This document shows positions 20,370 through 28,475 of a DNA stretch of 64,000 nucleotides, piece by piece. The translations under genes and the position numbers were made by a program. The stretch lies in assembly GCF_017311575.1 (NCBI RefSeq), contig NZ_JAFFQY010000001.1, positions 62,001 to 126,000 on the forward strand, given 5' to 3'. The notes below the pieces were generated by a model, which worked only from the letters and a program-made list of their open reading frames with translations, had not been told where the DNA came from and did no database searches. The stretch's first letter is position 1; each line of letters opens with the position of its first letter. Source of the stretch: Roseococcus thiosulfatophilus (GTDB taxonomy: Bacteria > Pseudomonadota > Alphaproteobacteria > Acetobacterales > Acetobacteraceae).

Positions 20370-21571
20370 CAGCGCCGGTAGGTGATGCGGAAGATGGCGC
20401 CGTTCTGCTCATCGGAGACGAGCAGCGAACCATCGGGCATGGTCATCACGCCGGCCGGACGGCCGCGGAAGCGCTGGTTCTTGTCATCGCGGAAGCCGGT
20501 CAGGAAGGGTTCCTGCACCAGGCGGCCGCCTTCTTCCTCGCGCACCACCACCACCTCGTAGCCCGCCAGGCGCTCACGGTTCCAGGAGCCGCGGTTGGCG
20601 ATGAAGAGCGCGTTGCGATACCGCTCGGGGAAGGCGGTGCCCGTGTAGAAATGCGTGCCGATGGGCGCCACATGCGGCCCCAGGATCAGCGCGGGCGGCG
20701 GGAACTCGCTGCACAGACGGCCGCTCACCGCCGGGTCCTGCCAGCCGCTGGCGCACCAGGGGAAGCCGTGATGCTCGCCGCGCCGCAGGTTCACGTGCAG
20801 CGTGTCGGAGGGGTTGTCATTGCCCGCCCAGTCGCGCCCGTGGTTGGAGAACCAGAGCTGGCCGGTGCGGGAGTGGAAGTCGAAGCCCACGGAGTTGCGC
20901 ACGCCCCGCGCCTCGATGCGCCGATCCGTACCGTCGGGGTTGAAGCTCGCGATCAGGGCGTAGCGCTCGCCATCCGTGTCGCAGATGTTGCAGGGCACGC
21001 CGCGCGGCAGGTAGAGGCGCCCATCGGGCCCGAAGGCGATGTGCGTCCAGCCATGGTGCGGCGCCTCGGGCAGGTTGAAGGCGGCCGTCAGGTCCACCGG
21101 CTGCGGGTTGGACAGGTTCTGCTCGACATTGTCCACGCGCAGCATGCGGTTGATGGCCGAGATGTAGAGCGCGCCCTCGCGGATGGCGAGGCCGGAGGGC
21201 TGCTGGAGCCCCTGCATGAAGGTGCTGACCCGGCGCTCGCCCCCCTCCTCGCGCACCGCATAGACGCGGCCGATGCCGCGGGTGCCCACGAAGATGGTGC
21301 CGTTGGGGCCACGCACCATGACGCGCGCGCCGGGCAGGCCATGCGCCCAGAGCTCCACCTGGAAGCCCTCCGGCACGCGAAGCTGCGCGGTGGGAAGCTG
21401 GTCGGGCGGCGTCACGGTCAGGCGCCCGGCATGGGGGGCCAGGGTGGAGTTGGCCATCTCGGGCGAGCGGCCCTGCGCCCAGGCCGGCGGCGGCGCGCCC
21501 TGCGCGAGAGCCAAGCCCGGCGCCAGCAGGAGTGCCGCGCCGGCCAGCGCGGGGATGATCTTCGTGGTCAT
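20369..21571 (-). CDS. PQQ-dependent sugar dehydrogenase (sorbosone/soluble glucose dehydrogenase type)
   Basis: A 400-residue exported six-bladed beta-propeller oxidoreductase of the GSDH/sorbosone dehydrogenase family. The signal peptide contains ALAGAALLLAPGLALAQ. Landmarks are LPEGFQ-like VPEGFQVELWAHGLPGAR, GRIYAV-like GIGRVYAV, HHGWTHIAFGPDGRLYLP, FDFHSRTGQLWFSNHGRDW (which includes the conserved ligand loop) and GRPAGVMTMPDGSLLVSDE. It would oxidise an aldose or related sugar in the periplasm with PQQ as cofactor. GGAGG precedes the ATG. It lies 74 bp after pqqE and overlaps the dihaem cytochrome, so cofactor synthesis, enzyme and electron acceptor are contiguous. Confidence 0.88.
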   Translation of the reverse strand: MTTKIIPALAGAALLLAPGLALAQGAPPPAWAQGRSPEMANSTLAPHAGRLTVTPPDQLPTAQLRVPEGFQVELWAHGLPGARVMVRGPNGTIFVGTRGIGRVYAVREEGGERRVSTFMQGLQQPSGLAIREGALYISAINRMLRVDNVEQNLSNPQPVDLTAAFNLPEAPHHGWTHIAFGPDGRLYLPRGVPCNICDTDGERYALIASFNPDGTDRRIEARGVRNSVGFDFHSRTGQLWFSNHGRDWAGNDNPSDTLHVNLRRGEHHGFPWCASGWQDPAVSGRLCSEFPPPALILGPHVAPIGTHFYTGTAFPERYRNALFIANRGSWNRERLAGYEVVVVREEEGGRLVQEPFLTGFRDDKNQRFRGRPAGVMTMPDGSLLVSDEQNGAIFRITYRR

Positions 21572-21645
21572 GGGTCCCTCCGGTTTATTGGCGGTTGCCA
21601 TGACTAGAAGGGCGGCAGGCGGTGCCCCGCAAGGGGCGTGAACGG

Positions 21646-22725
21646 TCAGCGCGCCCGGCCATATTGCCGATAGCGGAACGCCTCACCCTCCGCGTGCGTC
21701 ACCGCCGCCTGCAACAACCCGTGATGGGGCGAAAGGGCGCAGGCGGGGTCCGTCGCCGCCGCATCGCCGGTGAGGGCGAAGGCCTGGCAGCGGCAGCCGC
21801 CCCAATCCACCTCGCGCCGGTCGCAGCTTTGGCAGGGCTCGGGCATCCAGGCGGTGCCGCGGAAAGCGTTGAAGGCGGGGCTGTCGGCCCAGGCGGCGGC
21901 GAGGCTCGTCTCGCGCGCATTGGGGAAGGTGAGGCCTGTCAGGCTTTCCGCGGCATGGCAGGGCAGGATGTTGCCGGCGGGCGAGACGCCGAGGAAGCGC
22001 CGCCCCCAGCCGCCCATGCAGGCCTTGGGCCGCGTCGCGTGGTAATCCGGCACCACATAGTCGATGACCAGGCGCCCCTTGTGTGCCACGCGCGCGGCAT
22101 CCACCACGCGCGTCGCCTCGTCCAGCTGCGCGCGCGTGGGCAGCAGCGCGTCGCGATTGGCCAGCGCCCAGCCGTAATACTGCACATGCGCGACCTCGAG
22201 CCGCGCGGCACCCCATTCCAGCGCGCGCTCCACCAAAGCGGGCAGGTTGTGCAGGTTCTGGCGGTGGACCACGGCATTGAGCGTCAGCGGCAGGCCCGCC
22301 GCGCGCACGAGCGCCGCCGCACGGGCCTTGGCCGCATGCGCGCCCTTGAGGCCGCCGATGCGCTCGGCGCCGGCCTCGTCCGCGTCCTGCACCGAGAGCT
22401 GCACATGGTCGAGGCCCGCCGCGACCAGCCGCTCCATCAGCCCCGCATCGAGCAGGACGCCGGCCGTGATGAGATTGGTGTAAAGGCCCGCCGCGCGGGC
22501 GGCGGCCGTGATCTCCACGATGTCCCGCCGCGCGGTCGGCTCCCCGCCCGAGAGATGCACCTGCAGGCAGCCCAATGCGGCCGCCTCCTCGACGACGCGC
22601 GCCCATTCGGCAGTGGTGAGTTCGGCGGCCGCCCGCGCCAGCTCCATTGGGTTGGAGCAGTAGGGGCAGCGCAGCGGGCAGCGATGGGTCAGCTCCGCCA
22701 GCAGGGCGAGCGGGGCGTCTACCAC
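21646..22725 (-). CDS. pqqE: PqqA peptide cyclase (radical SAM)
   Basis: A 359-residue radical SAM/SPASM enzyme that joins Glu16 and Tyr20 of PqqA by a carbon-carbon bond, the first step of PQQ synthesis. The SAM cluster motif is CPLRCPYC (Cys16, 20, 23). C-terminal SPASM cysteines are in [34 protein letters not shown]. The start is inferred to be the GTG at 22725, which overlaps the pqqD stop by 7 nt and gives the expected N-terminus, beginning a few residues before the cluster motif; no ATG is available there. It works with PqqD, which presents PqqA. Confidence 0.93.
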   Translation of the reverse strand: MVDAPLALLAELTHRCPLRCPYCSNPMELARAAAELTTAEWARVVEEAAALGCLQVHLSGGEPTARRDIVEITAAARAAGLYTNLITAGVLLDAGLMERLVAAGLDHVQLSVQDADEAGAERIGGLKGAHAAKARAAALVRAAGLPLTLNAVVHRQNLHNLPALVERALEWGAARLEVAHVQYYGWALANRDALLPTRAQLDEATRVVDAARVAHKGRLVIDYVVPDYHATRPKACMGGWGRRFLGVSPAGNILPCHAAESLTGLTFPNARETSLAAAWADSPAFNAFRGTAWMPEPCQSCDRREVDWGGCRCQAFALTGDAAATDPACALSPHHGLLQAAVTHAEGEAFRYRQYGRAR

Positions 22726-22976
22726 GTCACCGCCCCCCGGGCGCGGAGGTCCTCCAGCAGCGCGCGCACATCGGCGGCGATGACCTCGGCGGGTGCCGCG
22801 TATTGCTCGGCCAGCGCGGCCACGATGGCGGCCTCGTCCCGCGCGCCATCCACCAAGCGCAGCACGGCCAGCGCCGTCTCGTCCGGCAGGAACATGCGCT
22901 CCGGCGCCATGACCATCCAGCGGTTGCGGGCGCGGTCCTCCTGTAGGCGGACGCCAGGGGCGAAGCGGGGGGTCAT
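22719..22976 (-). CDS. pqqD: PqqA-binding chaperone PqqD
   Basis: An 85-residue RiPP recognition-element protein that binds PqqA and delivers it to PqqE. It has the family pattern [25 protein letters not shown] and a C-terminal winged-helix-like half ending in [13 protein letters not shown]. The ATG overlaps the TGA of a preceding mini reading frame (ATGA) and has GGAGG 4 nt upstream. That ribosome binding site lies in the second copy of a 56-bp tandem repeat, so pqqD translation depends on the repeat sequence. Confidence 0.93.
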   Translation of the reverse strand: MTPRFAPGVRLQEDRARNRWMVMAPERMFLPDETALAVLRLVDGARDEAAIVAALAEQYAAPAEVIAADVRALLEDLRARGAVTW

Positions 22977-23088
22977 GCCGCCTCCGATCGCCGGAGGGCA
23001 TCAGCCCGGAGGCGGGAATCGGTGGCGCTCATGCCGCCCCCGATCGCCGGAGGGCACAAGCCCGGAGGCGTGAATCGGTGGCGCTCAT
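22977..23088 (-). repeat. Tandem 56-bp direct repeat between pqqC and pqqD, each copy a 19-codon mini-ORF
   Basis: Two abutting 56-bp units, 23033-23088 and 22977-23032, differ at only about four positions. On the minus strand each begins ATGAGCGCCACC and encodes [10 protein letters not shown]-x-ALRRS-x-AA then TGA. Every junction is an ATGA: pqqC stop/first mini-ORF start (23085-23088), first stop/second start (23029-23032), second stop/pqqD start (22973-22976). Each unit also contains CCTCCG..CGGAGG-type hairpin potential and ends in a ribosome-binding region, GGAGG in the copy next to pqqD but GGGGG in the other. The simplest reading is duplication of the pqqC-pqqD junction; whether the peptides are made is unknown. 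Confidence 0.85.
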
Positions 23089-23837
23089 GCCAACCGCGCG
23101 GACCGCTGCGCCACATGCCCCTCCGGCACGAAGGCGCCGGGCGGGATCAGCCCAGGCTCCACATAAGCCAGATGCAGCGCGTCGAGCTGCGCCCAGAGCA
23201 GGTCGCATTTGAAGCGCAGCGCATCGAGGCAGGCTTCCTGCTTCCCGGCCGTGTCGGCGTAGCGCTTCACATAGTCGAGAGCGAAGGCCACATCCTGCGG
23301 CGCCTGGGTCAGGCGCGGCTTGAAATAGGCCAGCGTTTCCTCGCTCACGAAATCATAGTTCCGGAGCATGCCGGCCACGCGCAGCCGGATGATGTTGGTG
23401 GAGAACATCTCGGTCAGCGAGGAGGCGATGGCCTCCAGCACCGAACGCTCGCGCACGAAGCGCACATAGGCGTCCACGGCGAAGCGCGTGCCGGGCAGAA
23501 GGCCGCGCAGCGACACGACGTAGTCGCGGTCGAGCCCCAGCCCGTCGGTGAGCGCCAGCCAGCGCTCGACGCCGCCTGGCGCGCTGCCGTCGCCGTCATG
23601 GTCCTCGAGGCGGCGGCGCCATTCGCGGCGCAGGTCGGTGGTGGGGAGGCGCGCCAACAGCGAGGCGTCCTTCGCCGGGATGGAGGCCTGGTAGTAGTAG
23701 CGGTTCAGCGCCCAGGCCTGGACCTGCGCCTTGGACAGCTTCCCGTCATGCAGCAGGTGATGGAACGGATGGTGGATGTGGTAGCGCTCGTCTCCGATGG
23801 CGCGGAGCGCGGCCTCGAATTCCTCCGGCGAGAGCAT
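23085..23837 (-). CDS. pqqC: Pyrroloquinoline-quinone synthase PqqC
   Basis: A 250-residue cofactor-free oxidase that carries out the last ring closure and eight-electron oxidation to PQQ. Family landmarks are RYHIHHPFHHLLHDGKL, WALNRYYYQ, IPAKDASLLARL, LTEMFSTNIIRLRV and MLRNYDFVSEETLAYF. The length is normal. The ATG overlaps the pqqB stop (ATGA, 23837). It is followed by the duplicated 56-bp junction before pqqD. Confidence 0.96.
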   Translation of the reverse strand: MLSPEEFEAALRAIGDERYHIHHPFHHLLHDGKLSKAQVQAWALNRYYYQASIPAKDASLLARLPTTDLRREWRRRLEDHDGDGSAPGGVERWLALTDGLGLDRDYVVSLRGLLPGTRFAVDAYVRFVRERSVLEAIASSLTEMFSTNIIRLRVAGMLRNYDFVSEETLAYFKPRLTQAPQDVAFALDYVKRYADTAGKQEACLDALRFKCDLLWAQLDALHLAYVEPGLIPPGAFVPEGHVAQRSARLA

Positions 23838-24757
23838 CAGACAAAAATCTCCATCCCGTCCTCCGCCACTTCCCAGCCGGCGGCGGCGAGGTGCGCGCGC
23901 TCCGGGCTGTCGGCCAGCAGGGCGGGGTTGGTGTTGTTGATGTGCAGGAAGATGCGCCGGCGCACGCCCAGCCCCTCGAAGGCCTGAAGCGTGCCGCCCG
24001 GCCCGGTCATGGGCATGTGGCCCATGCGGCGGCCGGTCTTGGGGCCGGCGCCGGTGCGGATCATCTCGTCATCGGTGAAAAGGGTGCCGTCGAACAGCAC
24101 GCAATCCGCGCCCGCCAGCCGCTGGCGCAGGGCGGGCGTCATCATGGCGCAGCCGGGAATGACGTGCAGCGTGCCACCACCGGCCGAAAGCGCCAGGCCC
24201 AGCGCTTCGCCATCCTCGGCCACGGGGGCCATGGCCGCGTCGTCCGCGAGGCCCGCCTCCTCCGCGAAGAGAGGCACCTTGCCGGGGACCGCATAGGCGG
24301 TGACGCGCAAGCCCATGACCTCAAATTCCTGCCCGAGGGGCAGGGGGCGACGGGGGACGACAGCGGCGTTCACGGCGCGAAAGATGGGGTTGGCCTCCAG
24401 GACGGAGAGGGCGGGCGGCGCGCCCCAGATCTCGAAGGCATGCCGTTCGCGCAGATGCAGCAGGCCCATGATCGCATCCACCTCCCCCCCTGTCAGGAGA
24501 ACGGCGGAGATGGGGGAATGGCGCAGATGCCCAGGCCGGGGGTGCAGTGCGGGAGTGGCCGCGATCTGGGAACGCAGATCCGGGCTGGCATTCACCAGCA
24601 CCCACCGCTCCCCATCGGCCGAGGCGGCGATGGAAGCCTGAGTTCGCGGCAAGGCGGCGGGATCGCCCGCCCGGGCGCGCAGACAGCCAGGACCGGCGGA
24701 GTTCCACTGGGGAAATCCGCCACCCGCCCCCGCGCCCAGCACGATCATGCGCAGCAT
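23837..24757 (-). CDS. pqqB: PqqB metallo-hydrolase-fold hydroxylase
   Basis: A 306-residue metallo-beta-lactamase-fold protein of PQQ biosynthesis, involved in tyrosine hydroxylation of the processed PqqA. It shows LGAGAGGGFPQWN at the N-terminus, LLTGGEVDAIMGLLHLRE where other fold members have the HxHxDH metal motif, and MGHMPMTGPGG and FLHINNTNP further on. AGGAGAAGG precedes the ATG at 24757. A stem-loop separates it from pqqA, and it overlaps pqqC. Confidence 0.95.
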   Translation of the reverse strand: MLRMIVLGAGAGGGFPQWNSAGPGCLRARAGDPAALPRTQASIAASADGERWVLVNASPDLRSQIAATPALHPRPGHLRHSPISAVLLTGGEVDAIMGLLHLRERHAFEIWGAPPALSVLEANPIFRAVNAAVVPRRPLPLGQEFEVMGLRVTAYAVPGKVPLFAEEAGLADDAAMAPVAEDGEALGLALSAGGGTLHVIPGCAMMTPALRQRLAGADCVLFDGTLFTDDEMIRTGAGPKTGRRMGHMPMTGPGGTLQAFEGLGVRRRIFLHINNTNPALLADSPERAHLAAAGWEVAEDGMEIFV

Positions 24758-24790
24758 GGGCGCGGCACCTTCTCCTGGCCTGATTCAGTC

Positions 24791-24812
24791 CCGCGGGGCG
24801 ACAAGCCCGCGG
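24791..24812 (-). other. Stem-loop between pqqA and pqqB
   Basis: CCGCGGG (24791-24797) and CCCGCGG (24806-24812) form a perfect 7-bp stem around an 8-nt loop, extendable by two G-C pairs with one bulge. It begins 6 nt after the pqqA stop, has no T-run on the minus strand, and ends 33 nt before the pqqB start. In other pqq operons pqqA is expressed far above pqqB, so this hairpin is a good candidate for partial termination or stabilisation of the pqqA message. That role is inferred. Confidence 0.6.
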
Positions 24813-24818
24813 CGGGGC

Positions 24819-24899
24819 TCAACCGATCTCGGCGCAGGCGTAGCTGTTGATTTCCAGCGCCAGGGACACTTCGACGATCTTGGGGGTCTTCCAGGCCAT
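24819..24899 (-). CDS. pqqA: PQQ precursor peptide PqqA
   Basis: A 26-residue ribosomal precursor peptide, MAWKTPKIVEVSLALEINSY followed by ACAEIG. Glu16 and Tyr20 (the ExxxY motif) are the residues that become PQQ after cross-linking by PqqE and processing. AGGAGCG lies 4 nt before the ATG. It is the first gene of pqqABCDE; about 200 bp upstream separate it from the divergent histidine kinase gene and should hold the promoter, though no clear -35/-10 was identified. Confidence 0.97.
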   Translation of the reverse strand: MAWKTPKIVEVSLALEINSYACAEIG

Positions 24900-25099
24900 G
24901 TTTCGCTCCTGTGCGTTGTGTGGGATGGACAGAATTCCATCCCTTTCGACTATGGGGTCGGTTCCGGCGCCCATCAAGGCGCGTGGCGACATCCCCGGAC
25001 CCTGCCAACGCCGGCCCGGGCGGAGGGTTGCCCGCCCCGGTGTCCAAGGCATGCGAAGGTGACTATCCTGACCGGCCCACGTCAGGTTGTTGCGCCAGA

Positions 25100-26449
25100 A
25101 TGTCTCCCGGCCTTGTCATGAACGCGCTGTTCTACGTGTCGCTGGCAGGCGCCCTTCTGGTGGCCTGGCGGCTGACGCGCCCCATGCCTGGCCCGATGGA
25201 GTGGGCCACCGCGGCCATCCTCTTCGCCTTCGCCTTCGGCCAGCTCTCGGCGGGCCTCGATCAGCTGGCGCCCATTCCCCGCGTCATCAACTCCACGCTG
25301 TGGCTGACGGGGGGCATCCTGCTGCTGAACGGGCTGCGCCGCTTCTTCGGGCGCCCGACGCAGTGGAAGGCCTCGGCCCTGCTCCTCGTCGTGGCGGGCG
25401 CCGGCGCCGCCTGGGCGGTGCTGGTGGCCCAGGACAATTCGCTGCGGATCGTGGTGACGAGCCTCGGCGGCCTCATCCTCCTGGCGGCGATCCTGTTCAA
25501 TCTGGCGGTGCATCGTGACAGGGCCTCGGGGATGGGCCTGGGCTTCGCGGCGCTCGGCTTCACGGCGCTGGCCGGGTTGCTCGTGATCCGCATCCACCAC
25601 AACCTTCTGCTGGGGCCCGCGGACTTCGCCAATCTCGGCTTCCTCGTGGCGGTGGCGGCCATGCCCACCACCATGGCCGTGGGCCTGCTCGGCCTGCTGC
25701 TCATGACCATCGAGCGCCTGCTGGAGCAGCTCCGTGAGGCCCAGGCGAGGCTGGAGGAAGCGAGCCGCGCCAAGACCGACTTCCTGCTGGGCATGGGGCA
25801 TGAGCTGCGAACCCCGCTCAACGCCATCATGGGCTTCAACCAGCTTCTCGCGACCGACCCCGACCACCCGCTGACGCCCCTGCAACACGACTATGTCCGC
25901 GAGATCGAACAGGGCGGCCAGCGGCTCCTGCGGCTGATCGAGGACGCGCAGGACGTGAAGCGCATCGAGGACCGCGGCGTGTCCCTCCGGATCGAGGCGC
26001 TGGACCTGCCCGCGCTGATGCGCGATGCCGCCGCCGTCGCCTTGCCCGCCAGCCGCAAGGCCGGGGTGACGCTGACCGTGACCCCGGGCCAGGGCCGCAT
26101 CCTGGCCGACCGGGGGCGGCTGCAGCAGGTGCTGGGCAACCTCCTCTCCAACGCCATCAAGTATAACCGGAAGGGCGGCGAGGTGCATCTGCGCGCCGCG
26201 CGGCCGGAGACGGGCTGGACACGCCTTGAGGTGACGGATACCGGAATCGGCATCCCGGCCGGGCGCCAGGACGAGGTGTTCCAGCGTTTCAACCGCCTGG
26301 GCGCCGAGCACAGCGCGGTGGAAGGGACGGGTATCGGCCTCGCCATCGCCCGCGAGCTGACCGAGGCGATGGGGGGGCGCATGGGTTTCGACAGCACCGA
26401 GGGGCAGGGCAGCCGCTTCTGGATCGACCTTCCCGCGGCGCGGGGCTGA
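25100..26449 (+). CDS. Membrane sensor histidine kinase
   Basis: A 449-residue sensor kinase. The first 205 residues hold about six TM helices without a recognised sensor domain (MNALFYVSLAGALLVAWRL, ATAAILFAFAFG, ALLLVVAGAGAAWAVLV, LGGLILLAAILFNLAV and others). A coiled linker RLLEQLREAQARLEEASRAK leads to HisKA with the phospho-His in GMGHELRTPLN (about residue 234), then HATPase_c with NLLSNAIKYN, VTDTGIGIP and GTGIGLAIA. An ATG at 25118 is an alternative start; neither has a clear ribosome binding site. No response regulator is adjacent. The stop overlaps the next ATG (TGATG), linking it to a DUF1624 gene. Confidence 0.87.
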   Translation: MSPGLVMNALFYVSLAGALLVAWRLTRPMPGPMEWATAAILFAFAFGQLSAGLDQLAPIPRVINSTLWLTGGILLLNGLRRFFGRPTQWKASALLLVVAGAGAAWAVLVAQDNSLRIVVTSLGGLILLAAILFNLAVHRDRASGMGLGFAALGFTALAGLLVIRIHHNLLLGPADFANLGFLVAVAAMPTTMAVGLLGLLLMTIERLLEQLREAQARLEEASRAKTDFLLGMGHELRTPLNAIMGFNQLLATDPDHPLTPLQHDYVREIEQGGQRLLRLIEDAQDVKRIEDRGVSLRIEALDLPALMRDAAAVALPASRKAGVTLTVTPGQGRILADRGRLQQVLGNLLSNAIKYNRKGGEVHLRAARPETGWTRLEVTDTGIGIPAGRQDEVFQRFNRLGAEHSAVEGTGIGLAIARELTEAMGGRMGFDSTEGQGSRFWIDLPAARG

Positions 26450-27339
26450 TGGCGCCCTTCCGCCTCGCCGCGGTGGACGCGGCGCGGGGGGCGGCCATCG
26501 CCGCCATGGTGGTCTATCATTTCGCCTGGGACCTCTCGCTGTTCGGGCTGATCGCGACGGATGTGACGCGGCATCCGGGCTGGGTCGCCTTCGCGCGGGG
26601 CATCACGGGCGCCTTCCTGGGGCTGGTGGGGGTGGGGCTGGTGCTGGCCGCCCATGCCGGGAAGGGCTGGCAGCCGTATCTGCGGCGGCTTGGCCTGATC
26701 GCGGGTGCGGCGCTGCTGGTCAGCCTGGGCAGCTGGTGGTTCAACCCGCAGGCCTTCATCTTCTTCGGCATCCTGCACATGATCGCGGTGGCGAGCCTGC
26801 TGGCCCTGCCCTTCCTGCGCGCGCCGTTCTGGCTGCTGGGGCTGGCCATGGCGGTGCTGCTGGCCGGGCCGCACCTGCTGGCGCACCCGGTCTTCAATGG
26901 CTTCGGCTGGTATTGGCTGGGGCTTTCCACCGTCACACCCCCTTCGCCGGACCTGGTGCCGGTCTTTCCCTGGCTCGCCCTGGTGCTGGGCGGCGTGGCG
27001 CTGGGCCGCGCCTGGGTGGCGGCGGGGCCGAAGCCCTGGTGGGGCTGGCGGCCGGGCGGCTGGCTGGGGCGAGGGATGGTGTTCGCCGGGCGCTGGAGCC
27101 TGCTGATCTACCTGGTGCACCAGCCCCTGCTGATCGGGGCGCTGATGCTGGTGGCGCCCGCGCCCTCCACCAGCGGCCTGGCCGAGGGCTGGCAGGAGCA
27201 GTTCGTCGCGGCCTGCATGGCCGATGCCCGGCCCCGCGCCGCCTGCGAGGCCTATGCCGCCTGCCTGGAACGCAACCTGGCCCGCGGCGCCCGCTGGGAG
27301 GCGGTGGACCCCGCCTGCCGCGCCGAGACGGGGTTCTGA
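26449..27339 (+). CDS. DUF1624 / heparan-alpha-glucosaminide N-acetyltransferase-like membrane protein
   Basis: A 296-residue polytopic membrane protein with about seven TM helices. The N-terminal pattern RLAAVDAARGAAIAAMVVYHFAWDLS is typical of DUF1624/HGSNAT_cat acyltransferase-like proteins, with the conserved histidine in YHF; GRWSLLIYLVHQPLLIGAL is the second conserved region. These proteins are thought to acylate glycans, but bacterial substrates are unknown. A Cys-containing C-terminal tail (CMADARPRAACEAYAACLERN) extends after the last helix. It is coupled to its neighbours on both sides by one-base TGATG overlaps. Confidence 0.8.
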   Translation: MAPFRLAAVDAARGAAIAAMVVYHFAWDLSLFGLIATDVTRHPGWVAFARGITGAFLGLVGVGLVLAAHAGKGWQPYLRRLGLIAGAALLVSLGSWWFNPQAFIFFGILHMIAVASLLALPFLRAPFWLLGLAMAVLLAGPHLLAHPVFNGFGWYWLGLSTVTPPSPDLVPVFPWLALVLGGVALGRAWVAAGPKPWWGWRPGGWLGRGMVFAGRWSLLIYLVHQPLLIGALMLVAPAPSTSGLAEGWQEQFVAACMADARPRAACEAYAACLERNLARGARWEAVDPACRAETGF

Positions 27340-28472
27340 TGCTGGCTGCCCCGCGCCGCGTGGGTCTCGCGGTCTTCGCGGCCGGGCTTTCGACCACCCT
27401 GCCCCTGCCGCTCTATGCCGAGTACGCGGCGGGCGCCGGCGCCGGGCCGCTCGCGGCCGCCTTCGCCTGCTACGCGGCCGTGCTGATCCTGACCGCGCCG
27501 CTGCTCGGCCCCCTGCCCGACCGCATCGGCCGGCGGCGCTGCATGATGGCGGGGCTGGCGCTGACCGGCGGCTCCACCCTGCTGCTGGCGCTCTGGCCCG
27601 GCCTGCTGCCGCTGGCGGCCGCGCGGGTGTTGCAGGGGCTGGGCATGGGCTGCGTGGCCAATGCCGCCGGCGCCTGGGCCGCGGAACTGGCGGAGCGTGA
27701 GGGCAGCGGCCCTGAGGCTGCCAGCCGGCTGGGGGCGGGCGTCGTCACCACCGGCACGGCGCTGAGCTTCGGCACCGGCTCGCTGCTCACGCTGCTCGCC
27801 CTGCTGGTGGCGCCGGACTGGCGGCCGCCCGTGGTCTTCTGGGCCCATCTGGCGCTGATCGGCACGGTGCTGGCCTTGCTGGCCCCTCTGCCGGAGACGC
27901 TTCCCGCCCCGCGGGGCGGCTGGCTGCGGCTGCCCTTCTTCCCGCGCGGCACCCTGGCCGGGAGCCTTGGCATGCTGCCGGCCTGGGGACTGACGGGGGT
28001 GGTGCTGACCACCATCCCGGCCAGCCTCGCCGCCGCCGGCCAGGGGCAGGCCGGCGCCTGGGCGGTGGCGCTGATGATCCTGGTGGGGGCCGCCACGCAA
28101 CAGGCGTTGCGGCGCATGGCGCCGCGGCCCGCGCTGCTGGTGGGCCTGCCGGTGCTGGTGCTGGGCTCCGGCCTCGCCATCGCGGGGACCCTTGGCGGCA
28201 TGCTGTGGCTGCTGTTGCTGGGCGGCGCCGTGTTGGGCACGGCCGCCTATGGCTTCGTCTACCTGGGCGGCCTGGCCTTGGCGGCGGCGGGGGCGCCACA
28301 GGAGAGGCCGCGCGCCATCGCGGGCTTCTTCGTCATCGCGCATCTCGGCTTTTCGGCGGTGCCGCTGGCGGTGGGTTTCCTGGCCGACGCCGTGGGCACC
28401 GCCCCGGCCCTGCTGGGGCTTTGGGGGGCGGTGGCCCTGTTCTGTGCCGCGCTGTGGTTCAGGCTGCGCTGA
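27339..28472 (+). CDS. MFS transporter
   Basis: A 377-residue, 12-helix major facilitator protein. Landmarks are GPLPDRIGRRRCMMAG (loop 2-3), AARVLQGLGMGCVANAAGAW (helix 4) and FFVIAHLGFSAVPLAVG. It resembles small drug/metabolite exporters, but the substrate cannot be assigned. The ATG overlaps the preceding stop by one base, so histidine kinase, DUF1624 and this transporter form one three-gene unit. It converges on the DUF892 gene with a 3-bp gap. Confidence 0.82.
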   Translation: MLAAPRRVGLAVFAAGLSTTLPLPLYAEYAAGAGAGPLAAAFACYAAVLILTAPLLGPLPDRIGRRRCMMAGLALTGGSTLLLALWPGLLPLAAARVLQGLGMGCVANAAGAWAAELAEREGSGPEAASRLGAGVVTTGTALSFGTGSLLTLLALLVAPDWRPPVVFWAHLALIGTVLALLAPLPETLPAPRGGWLRLPFFPRGTLAGSLGMLPAWGLTGVVLTTIPASLAAAGQGQAGAWAVALMILVGAATQQALRRMAPRPALLVGLPVLVLGSGLAIAGTLGGMLWLLLLGGAVLGTAAYGFVYLGGLALAAAGAPQERPRAIAGFFVIAHLGFSAVPLAVGFLADAVGTAPALLGLWGAVALFCAALWFRLR

Positions 28473-28475
28473 CGG

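Noticed and set aside
21624-21637. Short hairpin GCCCC-GCAA-GGGGC between pqqE and the sugar dehydrogenase
   Set aside because: The stem is only five base pairs, common by chance at this GC content, and has no T-run; too weak to call a terminator.
26736-27338. N-terminal extension of the MFS gene at 27339
   Set aside because: This stretch is the DUF1624 gene read in another frame; the transporter's first helix starts right after the ATG at 27339.
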